A stretch of 54,397 nt of DNA from an uncultured Clostridia bacterium. GTDB taxonomy: Bacteria > Bacillota > Clostridia > Oscillospirales > CAG-272. The notes under the pieces are model-generated. The model searched no databases, had not been told where the DNA came from, and saw nothing but the letters and a program-made list of their open reading frames with translations. The translations under genes were made by a program, and so were the position numbers. The DNA is taken from the NCBI GenBank assembly GCA_947302045.1, contig CAMYUQ010000005.1, forward strand, positions 1-54,397. The letters are read 5' to 3'. The number at the start of each line of letters is the position of its first letter. Position 1 is the stretch's first letter. Positions 36,695 to 44,878 of the stretch are shown here, in pieces.

Positions 36695-37582
36695 TCAGAT
36701 CAATCCTTTCGGGTATGCGCCCTCTCTATGCAGTCGGGCAAGTTCTTCCGTCACCGCTTCCCGGTCCGCCTGATAGGTCAGACCAAACCAGCGGTCCGGA
36801 GAACTTTCCGCCCGGACTGTCAGTTTGCCTGCGTGGAGCAGGTCGTTGACCATGATCGGAAGCAGGCATTCCGCCTTGACGTCCTCGGGCGAGAGTCCTT
36901 TCAAGAAGTCCTCGAAATACCGCTCCATGACCGGGACGAATTCCGGGCAGAATCCCCAGATGTTCATCGAGACCTTTGCGTCGGGCGGAAGCGCTCCCGC
37001 GTCCGACGTGATCGAACGGTCGGGAGCATAGCAGATATTTTTCGTCTCTTCCACACGGCGAAGAAGTCCGTTCTCGATCTTGCAGATGCCTCTCGTAACG
37101 CCTCCGTTTTCGCTCATGGTGTTCCCCAGAATATACGGAACCATGACCGCCTCTCCCTTACCCTTGATTTCTCGGAAGAGCCGCACGAGGATCTGATACG
37201 CTTCCTTTCCGTAATAGTCGTCGGCGTTGATCGTTGCGAACGGAGAGGTCAGATATTCCTTTGCACAGAGAACGGCGTGCACCGTTCCGAACGGCTTGAC
37301 GCGATCTGCCGGGATCTGATAAAAGGACGGCAGACTGGTATAATCCTGCACGGCGAAGCAAAGTTCGGCTTTCCCTTTCAGTTTCGGCTCAAATTTCGCG
37401 CGGACGGTTTCGACCATCTCTTCTTTGAGGATCCAGACAATCCGGTCAAATCCTGCCTCCACGGCGTCGTAGACCGAGTATTCCATGAGAAATTCTCCCT
37501 GCGGTCCGACGCAGGAGATCTGTTTATTTCCCCCGAACCGGCTGCCGAGTCCGGCTGCCAATACGACCAGCGTTGCGCTCAT
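36695..37582 (-). CDS. Sugar nucleotidyltransferase-like protein (NTP_transferase fold)
   Basis: 295 aa. N-terminal nucleotide-binding signature LVVLAAGLGSRFGGNKQ, then PFGTVHAVLCAKEYL and the metal-binding pair in FATINADDYYG, as in glucose-1-phosphate uridylyl/thymidylyltransferases. This fits activation of a sugar-1-phosphate or a phospho-sugar, but the substrate cannot be told: the set of this size with PQGEFLMEYSVYDAVEAGF is commonly annotated only as nucleotidyltransferase. ATG 37582 follows AAAGGA. It is monocistronic, between a shared terminator and the SGNH hydrolase gene. Cytosolic, no membrane segment. Confidence 0.85.
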   Translation of the reverse strand: MSATLVVLAAGLGSRFGGNKQISCVGPQGEFLMEYSVYDAVEAGFDRIVWILKEEMVETVRAKFEPKLKGKAELCFAVQDYTSLPSFYQIPADRVKPFGTVHAVLCAKEYLTSPFATINADDYYGKEAYQILVRLFREIKGKGEAVMVPYILGNTMSENGGVTRGICKIENGLLRRVEETKNICYAPDRSITSDAGALPPDAKVSMNIWGFCPEFVPVMERYFEDFLKGLSPEDVKAECLLPIMVNDLLHAGKLTVRAESSPDRWFGLTYQADREAVTEELARLHREGAYPKGLI

Positions 37583-37671
37583 TGGTTTTGATTCCTTTCG
37601 GTTTTTTCGCGTCCCGTTTTCCGGGATCGCACGCTTATTTTACCACAAAACGGTATACTTGTCAAGTCGGC

Positions 37672-38760
37672 TCAAATCGTAAAGGCACGCTGCGTCAGTG
37701 CACGGCGCAGAGTCGCCGTCACGGCAGAGGCAATCCGCGCGCCGCCGAGGTCGTTCGGATGGACATTATCAACCGTGCATTCCCATTCATAAGTCCCCCG
37801 ATAGATCGACGCACCGTCGATATAATAGACGTTGCGGTCGCCGTTTGCGCGCGCAAACCGGTCGGTATCGACGATGACGTCCCTACGGAGCAGACTCTCC
37901 GGCTCATAGTGATCGAAATCCGGTCTGGAAAGCATCAGATAGGGGATATCCGGATGTTTGGCGCGGATCACCGAATAGAGTTTCTGATGCGTTGCGCGGA
38001 GATGTTCGGGATTTGGGGCGTTGTGGTCGTAGTCGCACACGAACGCGAGCATTGGGAGCGACGCCAGATATTCGATCATCGCATCCTCTCCTTTGCCGTG
38101 CCCGGCGAATCCGAAATTGCGGTAGTCCAGATTCAGATCCCTTGCCACCAGATTCTGATAGATCAACCCCGGTCGACTGGAACACGCGCCCTGCGTGATC
38201 GAAGAACCGTAGTAGACGATCGGTAGAGCTTCCCGGTAGGGCAAGCCCGCTCCGACGGTTGCGGAGTCCTGCAAGCCGACAAACAGTTGACTGATCGCGC
38301 TATACGACGGAAAATGGATCGTAAAATAGCGGAGCCGACGATCCGGGAGCGAGATGATCTGCTCGTATCCGTCCACCATATCGTAGGGCGGCGTGAAAGT
38401 TTTGCAATACCGGCTCACGCCGCTGACCGGATCGTCGATATAGAGATCAAAACCTGCCGTTCCGGTCAGGGGCATATGCGAAAAGCGGGTGATCTTGGAA
38501 AATTCGGCACGGATGGCAACGTAGGAAGAATCGCTCGAAAAGCGGACGCGACCGCCTGCCGTATCCCGATACAATCCCAGAACACCTCTGCTCGTGGCAC
38601 GGGCGACTTCCTCGGGGATCCGGACGAAAGGCGTTTCAAATCCGTAGAGCTGAAACGGGGGCTGTTTGGTGTCAAAAAGGCGTACGTCCGGGCGATCGAT
38701 CACCGCTTTGACGTTCAGATTCGGATCGGGATGTACGGGTTGACTCTGCGTTGTTGTCAT
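37672..38760 (-). CDS. SGNH/GDSL-type hydrolase with N-terminal beta domain
   Basis: 362 aa, no signal peptide. The N-terminal about 170 residues are a beta-sandwich-like domain (FQLYGFETPFVRIP, VRFSSDSSYVAIRAEF). The catalytic domain starts at IVYYGSSITQGACSSRPG with the nucleophile Ser, then the Gly block FGFAGHGKGEDAM, the Asn in CDYDHNAPN and the Asp-x-x-His in DNVHPNDLGG. This is the two-domain layout of carbohydrate esterase-like SGNH proteins, so deacetylation of a glycan or glycoside is likely, with substrate unknown. ATG follows GAGGA. 89 bp separate it from the nucleotidyltransferase gene. Confidence 0.85.
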   Translation of the reverse strand: MTTTQSQPVHPDPNLNVKAVIDRPDVRLFDTKQPPFQLYGFETPFVRIPEEVARATSRGVLGLYRDTAGGRVRFSSDSSYVAIRAEFSKITRFSHMPLTGTAGFDLYIDDPVSGVSRYCKTFTPPYDMVDGYEQIISLPDRRLRYFTIHFPSYSAISQLFVGLQDSATVGAGLPYREALPIVYYGSSITQGACSSRPGLIYQNLVARDLNLDYRNFGFAGHGKGEDAMIEYLASLPMLAFVCDYDHNAPNPEHLRATHQKLYSVIRAKHPDIPYLMLSRPDFDHYEPESLLRRDVIVDTDRFARANGDRNVYYIDGASIYRGTYEWECTVDNVHPNDLGGARIASAVTATLRRALTQRAFTI

Positions 38761-38849
38761 ATTTCATTTCCTCTTTCAGATAGATTCTTGTACCGGCTCT
38801 TATTATACACCCGATCCCGGAAATTGTCAATGCTTTTGCAATTGAAAAC

Positions 38850-38877
38850 GGGTATGTGATCCACGGTCACATACCCG
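38850..38877 (-). terminator. Terminator after sigE
   Basis: Perfect 11-bp stem CGGGTATGTGA/TCACATACCCG with 6-nt loop, followed on the minus strand by TTTT; 11 bp past the sigE stop. Confidence 0.7.
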
Positions 38878-38887
38878 CCTGAGAAAA

Positions 38888-39598
38888 TTATACCTTCAGC
38901 GTTTCCTTCAATCTGGAAAGGATCCTTTTTTCGAGCCGGGAGATATAGGACTGCGAGATCCCCATGCGGTCGGCAACCTCTTTCTGGGTCAGTTCTCCCC
39001 CGCCCCGGAATCCGAAGCGCAGTTCGATCAGTTCCCGCTCTCTGGGCGAAAGCCCGGCTACCGCCGCGCGCACCGCTTCCCGTTCCTCCCTCTTTTCGAG
39101 TTCAAAGGTCACCGTGTCCTCTTCGCTCCCGAGAATGTCGCAGAGCAAGAGTTCGTTGCCGTCCCAATCGACGTTGAGCGGCTCTTCGAGCGATACTTCC
39201 ATGCGCTGTGCGCTTTTCTTGCGCAGGTGCATCAGAATTTCGTTCTCGATACAGCGCGAGGCATAGGTTGCAAGCTTGATATTTTTATCCGACCGGAAGG
39301 TGTTGATCGCCTTCATCAGCCCCACCGTGCCGATCGAGATCAGATCTTCGATCCCGGTACCGCTGTTCTCATACCGCTTGGCGATGAACACCACCAGCCG
39401 CAGATTGCGCTCGACCAGAACCGTTCGCGCTTCCTCTTCCCCGATCCGGGCGATCCAGGCGGCTTCCTCCTCGGGAGAGAGGGGCGGCGGCAGAACGTCC
39501 GAACCGTTGATGTAATAGATTTTTTCCGAAACACATTTCCGTCGTATGAATTGCAGGATCCTACAAATTTGTTGTTTGAATTTCACCAATATCTTCAT
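38888..39598 (-). CDS. sigE: RNA polymerase sporulation sigma factor SigE
   Basis: Mother-cell sigma factor made as an inactive precursor. 236 aa from the ATG at 39598 (AAGAGG upstream; a GTG at 39634 is in frame but has no better site). The N-terminal pro-region [20 protein letters not shown] is a short amphipathic helix, as expected for pro-sigma-E removed by SpoIIGA. Region 2 reads [20 protein letters not shown] with [13 protein letters not shown]; region 4 ends [20 protein letters not shown], the helix-turn-helix. It follows spoIIGA by 46 bp. The usual third gene, sigG, is not next; an SGNH hydrolase is. Confidence 0.93.
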   Translation of the reverse strand: MKILVKFKQQICRILQFIRRKCVSEKIYYINGSDVLPPPLSPEEEAAWIARIGEEEARTVLVERNLRLVVFIAKRYENSGTGIEDLISIGTVGLMKAINTFRSDKNIKLATYASRCIENEILMHLRKKSAQRMEVSLEEPLNVDWDGNELLLCDILGSEEDTVTFELEKREEREAVRAAVAGLSPRERELIELRFGFRGGGELTQKEVADRMGISQSYISRLEKRILSRLKETLKV

Positions 39599-39604
39599 TC
39601 GTTT

Positions 39605-39636
39605 CCTCTTACCTCTTACCTCTTCACTCTTCACTA
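39605..39636. repeat. Heptanucleotide repeat in the spoIIGA-sigE gap
   Basis: On the minus strand TGAAGAG twice then GTAAGAG twice, just before the sigE ATG and including its ribosome site. Similar GTGAAGA-type tracts occur at about 50338-50410 and 52071-52105. Confidence 0.75.
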
Positions 39637-39644
39637 TTTCCTGC

Positions 39645-40505
39645 CTATACTTCTCCGATCAGCGCGTCGAACCCGTGTGCGCGATCGCCCAATTCCGCCA
39701 GCGCGACGAGATGGGTCGCCGGACGGGATTCTTTTTCAACCTGCAAGAAGAGCGAATCGGGCACGATCGCACTCAGAACGCCCTCTCCGGCGGCGGTTTT
39801 GGCAGGGATCAGCCGCACCCGCCGCGCGTTCTCATAATTTCGCAGCCACATCTCCCGCGCCGGGTCTCCCGGCGGCAGGAAAACCTCTCGCGGCAAAACG
39901 CCTCGCAGCCGGCTTGCCTCGGCAACCACAACACTCCTGCCGCCGATCGGGTCGTGCATCAGATTCCCGGTATCGAGCAGGGCGTTCAGGGTCACGCGCT
40001 TGCCAAACAGAACCGCTTCCACCCGAACCCGTTTCTGCTTTGCGGAAATGCCCAAAAAACGTCCACCGCGCAAGGTCAGAATCCCCGCCGCGAGAGAGAG
40101 GATCGCAAACATCCAGACCGAGATCGATTCTCCGGCAAACGCCTCGAACGGCAGATCCAGCCGGTTCAGGAGCGAATAGAGCGCGGTCATGACGCCGCCG
40201 AGAATCGCCGATACCAGAAAAAAGACCGCCGTGATTTTCGCGAGCCGACCGAACCCCGTTCCCTTTCTCGCAAATGCAATGGCGCAAATCACGAAAGCCG
40301 CCGCAAGATCGAGGAACAGTCCAAGCCATCCGGCAATGCCGAAGAGCAGAACCCAGAGCGAAAATCCGCCGCCGAAAGCCGCCGCCAAAAGGACGCGCCA
40401 CCGTGCGGCGACCGTTTGCAGCAGTCGAGCGGTGAGCAGGACGCAAAGCAGGTCCATGCTGGCGTTGACCAGAAAATACAGATCGGCGTAAACTTCGGTT
40501 TGCAT
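39645..40505 (-). CDS. spoIIGA: Sigma-E processing peptidase SpoIIGA
   Basis: Membrane-bound aspartic protease that cleaves pro-sigma-E at the sporulation septum. 286 aa. Five hydrophobic segments fill residues 1-150 (for example [20 protein letters not shown] and [13 protein letters not shown]), followed by a cytosolic protease domain with the active-site DTG in [21 protein letters not shown] 40505 follows GGGAGGGAG. In the known pathway it is activated by SpoIIR from the forespore; that gene is not in this window. It is divergent from the M24 peptidase gene. Confidence 0.93.
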   Translation of the reverse strand: MQTEVYADLYFLVNASMDLLCVLLTARLLQTVAARWRVLLAAAFGGGFSLWVLLFGIAGWLGLFLDLAAAFVICAIAFARKGTGFGRLAKITAVFFLVSAILGGVMTALYSLLNRLDLPFEAFAGESISVWMFAILSLAAGILTLRGGRFLGISAKQKRVRVEAVLFGKRVTLNALLDTGNLMHDPIGGRSVVVAEASRLRGVLPREVFLPPGDPAREMWLRNYENARRVRLIPAKTAAGEGVLSAIVPDSLFLQVEKESRPATHLVALAELGDRAHGFDALIGEV

Positions 40506-40623
40506 GGTCGCTCCCTCCCCGTGTTTCCTACCGCTATTTTACTCCGCTCCCTTTGAAAAAAATGTCACAATCCGGAGCTGCCTGAAAAAATTTCTCCTAT
40601 CTCTGTACTTTTCACCGGTTTTG

Positions 40624-40632
40624 TGATATAAT
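40624..40632 (+). promoter_or_regulatory. Extended -10 promoter of the M24 peptidase gene
   Basis: TGATATAAT (TG plus perfect TATAAT). No good -35 is seen at 17 bp, which fits an extended -10 type. Confidence 0.55.
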
Positions 40633-40670
40633 GATAGTCGATCTTATCTATGACGGAGAAGAAAACGAAA

Positions 40671-41753
40671 ATGACACCCATCGAAAAACTGCAAGAGCGG
40701 CTTTCCGCCGTCGGCGCAGACGCCGCGATCCTTTCGGACTCTCTGAATCAGCGCTATCTCTCCGGGTTTCACTTTGACGACGGACTGGTGCTCGTCACGC
40801 AAAAGAAGGCGTATCTCATCACCGATTTCCGGTATGCCGAAGCCGCCGCGCAAACCTGTTCCGACCGCATGGAGGTCGTCACACCCGGGCAGATCGGGAT
40901 GCTGAACTTCCTGCGCACCGCGCTCGAAGAAGACGGATGCCGTCAGGTTCTGATCGAAGAGGAAAAGCTCTCCCTTGCCGCCTACGAACGCTATGCCGAA
41001 CGACTGCCCGGAATCAATCTCGCTTCCGGTGCGTCGGCGATTTTGACCGAGATGCGAATGGTAAAAAGCGAGGAAGAACTCGCCGCCATCGCGCGGGCGC
41101 AAAGCATCACCGACGCGGCGTTTTCGCATATTCTCAACTTCATCCGGCCCGACCGCATGACCGAGATCGAAGTCGCGCTCGAACTCGAATTCTTCATGCG
41201 GAAAAACGGCGCGGACGGAATTGCATTCGATACCATCGCCGTTTCCGGCGCCAATTCTTCCCGTCCGCACGGCGTTCCCCGGAACGTCAGACTCGAACGC
41301 GGATTTCTGACCATGGACTTCGGCGCGCGTGCCGACGGCTACTGTTCGGATATGACGCGCACGGTGGTGATCGGCAAAGCCGACGCCGAATGCAAAAAGG
41401 TATATAACACCGTTCTTGCCGCCCAGACCGCCGCGCTCGACGCCGCCCGGGAAGGGATCTCTTGCCGGGAGCTGGATCGGATCGCGCGGGACCTGATCGA
41501 CAGAGCCGGTTACGCCGGCACTTTCGGGCATTCGCTCGGGCACGGCGTGGGGCTTTTCATCCACGAAAAGCCGAATCTCTCGGGGGCTGCTCCGACCGAT
41601 TCCCTCTTGCAGCGCGGAAACGTCGTGACTTTTGAGCCGGGTATCTATCTCGAAGGAAAATACGGCTGTCGCATCGAAGATATGGCCTGTATTAAGCCCG
41701 ACGGAACCTTTTATAACTTCACGAAAAGCCCGAAAGAGTTGATCGAACTCTGA
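40671..41753 (+). CDS. M24 family metallopeptidase (Xaa-Pro aminopeptidase-like)
   Basis: Removes N-terminal residues before proline; cytosolic. 360 aa from the ATG at 40671, preceded by CGGAGAAG; the ATG at 40650 lies only about 10 nt after the expected transcription start and has no ribosome site. A creatinase-like N-terminal domain (DAAILSDSLNQRYLSGFHF) is followed by the pita-bread domain with all metal ligands: two Asp in MDFGARADGYCSDMTRT, His in GHSLGHGVGLFIHE, Glu in FEPGIYLEG and Glu in RIEDM. Probably co-transcribed with plsY 21 bp downstream. Confidence 0.93.
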   Translation: MTPIEKLQERLSAVGADAAILSDSLNQRYLSGFHFDDGLVLVTQKKAYLITDFRYAEAAAQTCSDRMEVVTPGQIGMLNFLRTALEEDGCRQVLIEEEKLSLAAYERYAERLPGINLASGASAILTEMRMVKSEEELAAIARAQSITDAAFSHILNFIRPDRMTEIEVALELEFFMRKNGADGIAFDTIAVSGANSSRPHGVPRNVRLERGFLTMDFGARADGYCSDMTRTVVIGKADAECKKVYNTVLAAQTAALDAAREGISCRELDRIARDLIDRAGYAGTFGHSLGHGVGLFIHEKPNLSGAAPTDSLLQRGNVVTFEPGIYLEGKYGCRIEDMACIKPDGTFYNFTKSPKELIEL

Positions 41754-41774
41754 CATTCCCGAAAGGAGCGTTTT

Positions 41775-42500
41775 ATGTTACTCATCAAAGGGATTCCCTG
41801 CCTGCTTCAATGGCTGGTCAACCGCCACCCGGAAGAGGATGCCGCGCAGATCGCCATGCACGTCGGCGTTTATCTGCTCTGCGTCCTGATCCCCTATCTG
41901 CTCGGCAGTATCAATCCGGCGATCCTGATCTCCAAGATCCGTTACCATGAAGACATCCGGCAGTTCGGAAGCGGAAACCCGGGAACCACCAATATGCTCC
42001 GTACCTACGGAAAAGGCGCCGCCGCGGCGACCTTCATCCTTGATCTTCTCAAAGCCGCGGTCTCGGTCTGGATCGGGTGTCTGCTCGCTTCCTACGCCGG
42101 TGCCGCGATCGCCGGATTTTTCGTGATCTTCGGGCATATGTATCCGCTCTACTATAAATTTCAGGGCGGCAAGGGCGTTGCGTGTCTGGCGATGGTCGTG
42201 CTCAATCTGCATCCGATCGTGTTCGTCATTCTGCTCGGCATGTTTCTCGTCATCGTGATCGGAACGAAGTTCGTATCCCTCGCCTCGGTCATGTGCGCCC
42301 TGCTCTACCCCCTGATCCTGCACGCGTTCAACGGTCCCGGAACCGTTTTCATCATGGCTCTGCTCTGTACCGTTTTCGTCGTCTTCCGGCATCGGGAAAA
42401 CCTCAAACGCATCTGGGCGGGGACCGAGCGGAAGATCAGCTTTTCCAAGCATTCCAAAGAAAAAACCGCCGGGGGAGAAAAGAATGACAAACAGCCCTGA
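41775..42500 (+). CDS. plsY: Acyl-phosphate:glycerol-3-phosphate acyltransferase PlsY
   Basis: Membrane enzyme that makes lysophosphatidic acid from acyl-phosphate, the first step of phospholipid synthesis. 241 aa, slightly longer than usual because of about 25 extra N-terminal residues and a charged tail. Signature loops: FGSGNPGTTNMLRTYGKGAA (glycerol-3-phosphate binding) and FQGGKGVA, plus FVIFGHMYPLYY between membrane helices. ATG 41775 follows GAAAGGAG. The last 17 bp overlap the next gene, so they are coupled. Confidence 0.95.
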   Translation: MLLIKGIPCLLQWLVNRHPEEDAAQIAMHVGVYLLCVLIPYLLGSINPAILISKIRYHEDIRQFGSGNPGTTNMLRTYGKGAAAATFILDLLKAAVSVWIGCLLASYAGAAIAGFFVIFGHMYPLYYKFQGGKGVACLAMVVLNLHPIVFVILLGMFLVIVIGTKFVSLASVMCALLYPLILHAFNGPGTVFIMALLCTVFVVFRHRENLKRIWAGTERKISFSKHSKEKTAGGEKNDKQP

Positions 42501-43680
42501 TCTCGTCGGATTGATGCGCCTCGCTCTCGAACGGGGCGCTTTTGAAAAAGCCGTCTTTTCCAAATCTGCCGACCCTGCCTGCCCGCGCACCGTCGTGACG
42601 CCGCGAAAGATCGGCGGCGGGATCGTTTTCCAGGCGGAAATTTTCCACGCCGACAACAAGGTGACGCACGAGAACATCACCCCCGACCGTGCCGAACGGC
42701 TGGACGATTTCGCCGCGACGCACAGGCAGGTCAACCTCTTTACCGCGGCAGGCTCCTGTGAGATGCGCCGCTCGTCGGGCGGGAAAGTGACCCTGATCGG
42801 CGGAGAGAAACTGCTCCGCGCGCTGGATTCTCCCGCGCCGCCGAAGGTTGCCGTCGGCTCCAACAACCGCGAGAAAGCGTATATCCTTTCGGGAAACGAG
42901 CCGTTTCTGCACGCGCTCGGGATCAGTGAACAAAACGGCCGCGTCAAGGACAAAAAGCAGGCAAAATTCCGTCAGATCAACCGCTTCCTCGAACTGATCC
43001 GGGATTGTCTGCCTGCCCTGCCTGCCGAGGGGACGCTCCGCATCTGCGACCTCTGCTGCGGGAAAAGTTACCTCTCTTTCGCAACCTATCACTATTTTGC
43101 CAATATTCTGGGGCGAAAGGTCGAGATGACCGGCGTCGATCTCAAACCCGACGTCATCTCCTACTGCAACAAGGTCGCGGAAGAGGTCGGTTTTGACGGT
43201 CTGGAATTTCAAAGCGGCGACGTTTCGCGCTATGATCCCGGGTCGCACGTGCATCTGGTGCTCTCGCTTCACGCCTGCGATATCGCCACCGATCTGGTGC
43301 TCGCAAACGCCGTGCGCTGGGGTGCCGACGTCATCCTCTCCACACCCTGCTGTCACCATGAACTCAACCACACCCTGCAATGCCGGGAACTTTCGTTCAT
43401 CGCGGAATATTCCATGCTCCGGCAGAAATTCTGCGACGCCGCGACCGACGCTCTGCGGCTGAAATTTTTGGAGGCGTCGGGCTATCGCGTCTCCGCGCTC
43501 GAACTCATCGACCCCGAAGAAACGCCGAAAAATATTCTGCTCCGCGGCATCAGACGCGCTGATTTCGACCCGTCCTCCCCTGCGGCGGCACAGGCGCGCG
43601 ACGCCTATCTTGCCGCCAAACGCTTTCTGGTAGGAGAAAACGACGATGTGCAAAAAGCTCTTTTCCAAACTTTTCCCTAA
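42484..43680 (+). CDS. Class I SAM-dependent methyltransferase (Methyltransf_32-like)
   Basis: 398 aa. An N-terminal about 170-residue domain (TVVTPRKIGGGIVFQAEIFH) precedes a Rossmann methyltransferase with the SAM loop RICDLCCGKSYLSFATYHYF, acidic MTGVDLKPDVI and the loop VLSLHACDIATD, then TPCCHHELNH. This pattern is shared with Methyltransf_32 (GSTCD/METTL25-like) proteins that are thought to modify RNA or protein; the substrate is not known. ATG 42484 follows GGGGGAG inside the end of plsY. Overlap of 35 bp with the next gene shows tight coupling. Confidence 0.87.
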   Translation: MTNSPDLVGLMRLALERGAFEKAVFSKSADPACPRTVVTPRKIGGGIVFQAEIFHADNKVTHENITPDRAERLDDFAATHRQVNLFTAAGSCEMRRSSGGKVTLIGGEKLLRALDSPAPPKVAVGSNNREKAYILSGNEPFLHALGISEQNGRVKDKKQAKFRQINRFLELIRDCLPALPAEGTLRICDLCCGKSYLSFATYHYFANILGRKVEMTGVDLKPDVISYCNKVAEEVGFDGLEFQSGDVSRYDPGSHVHLVLSLHACDIATDLVLANAVRWGADVILSTPCCHHELNHTLQCRELSFIAEYSMLRQKFCDAATDALRLKFLEASGYRVSALELIDPEETPKNILLRGIRRADFDPSSPAAAQARDAYLAAKRFLVGENDDVQKALFQTFP

Positions 43681-43981
43681 AAAGGCCGACAGCCGCGCCT
43701 ACCGTTGGGAAATGGCGCGCAAGATCTGCGGTCATCATATCCGCTACGTTACCGAAAAGCGGAACGGCGTGGACGAAGTGATCGGTCGGGAGGGCGGACT
43801 GAACCTGCGTGACGACGAATTGCTCGTCTTTGCATCCGCCGACGTGATCTTCCGTTGTAAAGTGGACGACCTCTCTGCTTGGGAACTGCTCTCAAAGGAC
43901 GGCGTTGTGCTCACGGCACCCGATCTCGAACATGGCGGTACCGAACGTACGATCATCGTCTACTACGTCTATTACCGGTGA
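43646..43981 (+). CDS. 111-aa hypothetical protein
   Basis: Starts MCKKLFSKLFPKKADSRAYR, basic, then an alpha/beta segment (GHHIRYVTEKRNGVDEVIGR, DELLVFASADVIFRCKVDDL) ending ERTIIVYYVYYR. No family recognised. ATG 43646 follows TAGGAGA and overlaps the methyltransferase gene by 35 bp; the next gene begins 4 bp later. Its fixed place in this overlapping set suggests a shared role. Confidence 0.75.
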   Translation: MCKKLFSKLFPKKADSRAYRWEMARKICGHHIRYVTEKRNGVDEVIGREGGLNLRDDELLVFASADVIFRCKVDDLSAWELLSKDGVVLTAPDLEHGGTERTIIVYYVYYR

Positions 43982-43985
43982 CGCC

Positions 43986-44786
43986 ATGATCCTGCCCGAT
44001 CTTCTCGAACCCGCCGCCCGCCGCGACCGGTTTCGCCGCATCTGCGATTCGCTCATCCGCGCGCCGCACGAGCAGGGGCTCGCCGGCGTCGGGACGCTTT
44101 CCGAAAAGCGGCTCCACGCCGCAATCAAGGCCTACCTCTCGGAGGACACCGACTATCACGAGGTCGGTTTTCCGGATCGCCGGTTCATTGCCGACGTGAA
44201 AGTGGATAACGAAATTTACGAGGTGCAGACCGGCGATTTTGCGCCGCTCAAACCAAAAATCGAATATTATCTCACCTCCACCGACTGCACCGTCACGGTG
44301 GTGCATCCGCTGACGAGGACCTGTTGGATCTCCTATCTCGATCCCTTGACCGGCGAACTTTCGCCGCGTCGCCGGTCGCCGAAATCCGAAAAGGCGGAAA
44401 ATATTTTCGCAAAGCTCTATCCGCTCCTGCCCTATCTTGCAAACCCGCGGTTTCGCCTGCGTCTGCTCCTGATCGAGGAATACCGGATCCGCTACAAAAA
44501 TAAAACTGTTCGGGTGGGACGCAAGCGCACCTCCCGGATCGAGCGCGTTCCGCTCTCGCTCTTTGAAGAAATTTGCCTCTGCACCCCGGCGGACTACCTG
44601 CGGTTTCTGCCGACAGAAAAGCTGCCCGTCCCCTTCACCGCGAAAGATTACGCCGCCGCAACCGGCATCCGGGGGATACATACCTACACCGCCCTGCACG
44701 CGCTCGAAGCTCTTTCTTTGATCAGCCGGACGGGGATGGTCGGGCGCAGCCGGGGATATACCCCGTGCGAGGGGCATAAACCGTAA
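43986..44786 (+). CDS. Predicted PD-(D/E)XK-like nuclease with C-terminal winged-helix-like region
   Basis: 266 aa from the ATG at 43986, directly after the previous stop. After a helical start (GVGTLSEKRLHAAIKAYLSE) comes DYHEVGFPDRRFIADVKVDN followed by EIYEVQTGDFAPLKPKIEYY. The E...D...ExQTxxF..LxxK layout fits a PD-(D/E)XK fold in which Gln replaces the usual Lys partner, with the later Lys supplied by the helix; this is pattern reading, not proof. The C-terminal about 90 residues (FTAKDYAAATGIRGIHTYTA, then LHALEALSLISR) look like a winged helix. Could be a DNA-binding repair or housekeeping nuclease. Last gene of the plsY group. Confidence 0.65.
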   Translation: MILPDLLEPAARRDRFRRICDSLIRAPHEQGLAGVGTLSEKRLHAAIKAYLSEDTDYHEVGFPDRRFIADVKVDNEIYEVQTGDFAPLKPKIEYYLTSTDCTVTVVHPLTRTCWISYLDPLTGELSPRRRSPKSEKAENIFAKLYPLLPYLANPRFRLRLLLIEEYRIRYKNKTVRVGRKRTSRIERVPLSLFEEICLCTPADYLRFLPTEKLPVPFTAKDYAAATGIRGIHTYTALHALEALSLISRTGMVGRSRGYTPCEGHKP

Positions 44787-44816
44787 AAAAAGGCGATCCA
44801 TCAGAGAAAAGAGCGA

Positions 44817-44845
44817 TTGAAATCCGAAGAAAAGTATGGTATAAT
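44817..44845 (+). promoter_or_regulatory. Promoter of the SASA lipoprotein gene
   Basis: TTGAAA (44817-44822), 17 bp, perfect TATAAT (44840-44845), about 33 bp before the ATG. Confidence 0.75.
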
Positions 44846-44878
44846 CAAATTGAACCACAAAACGGGAGGAGGACATAA

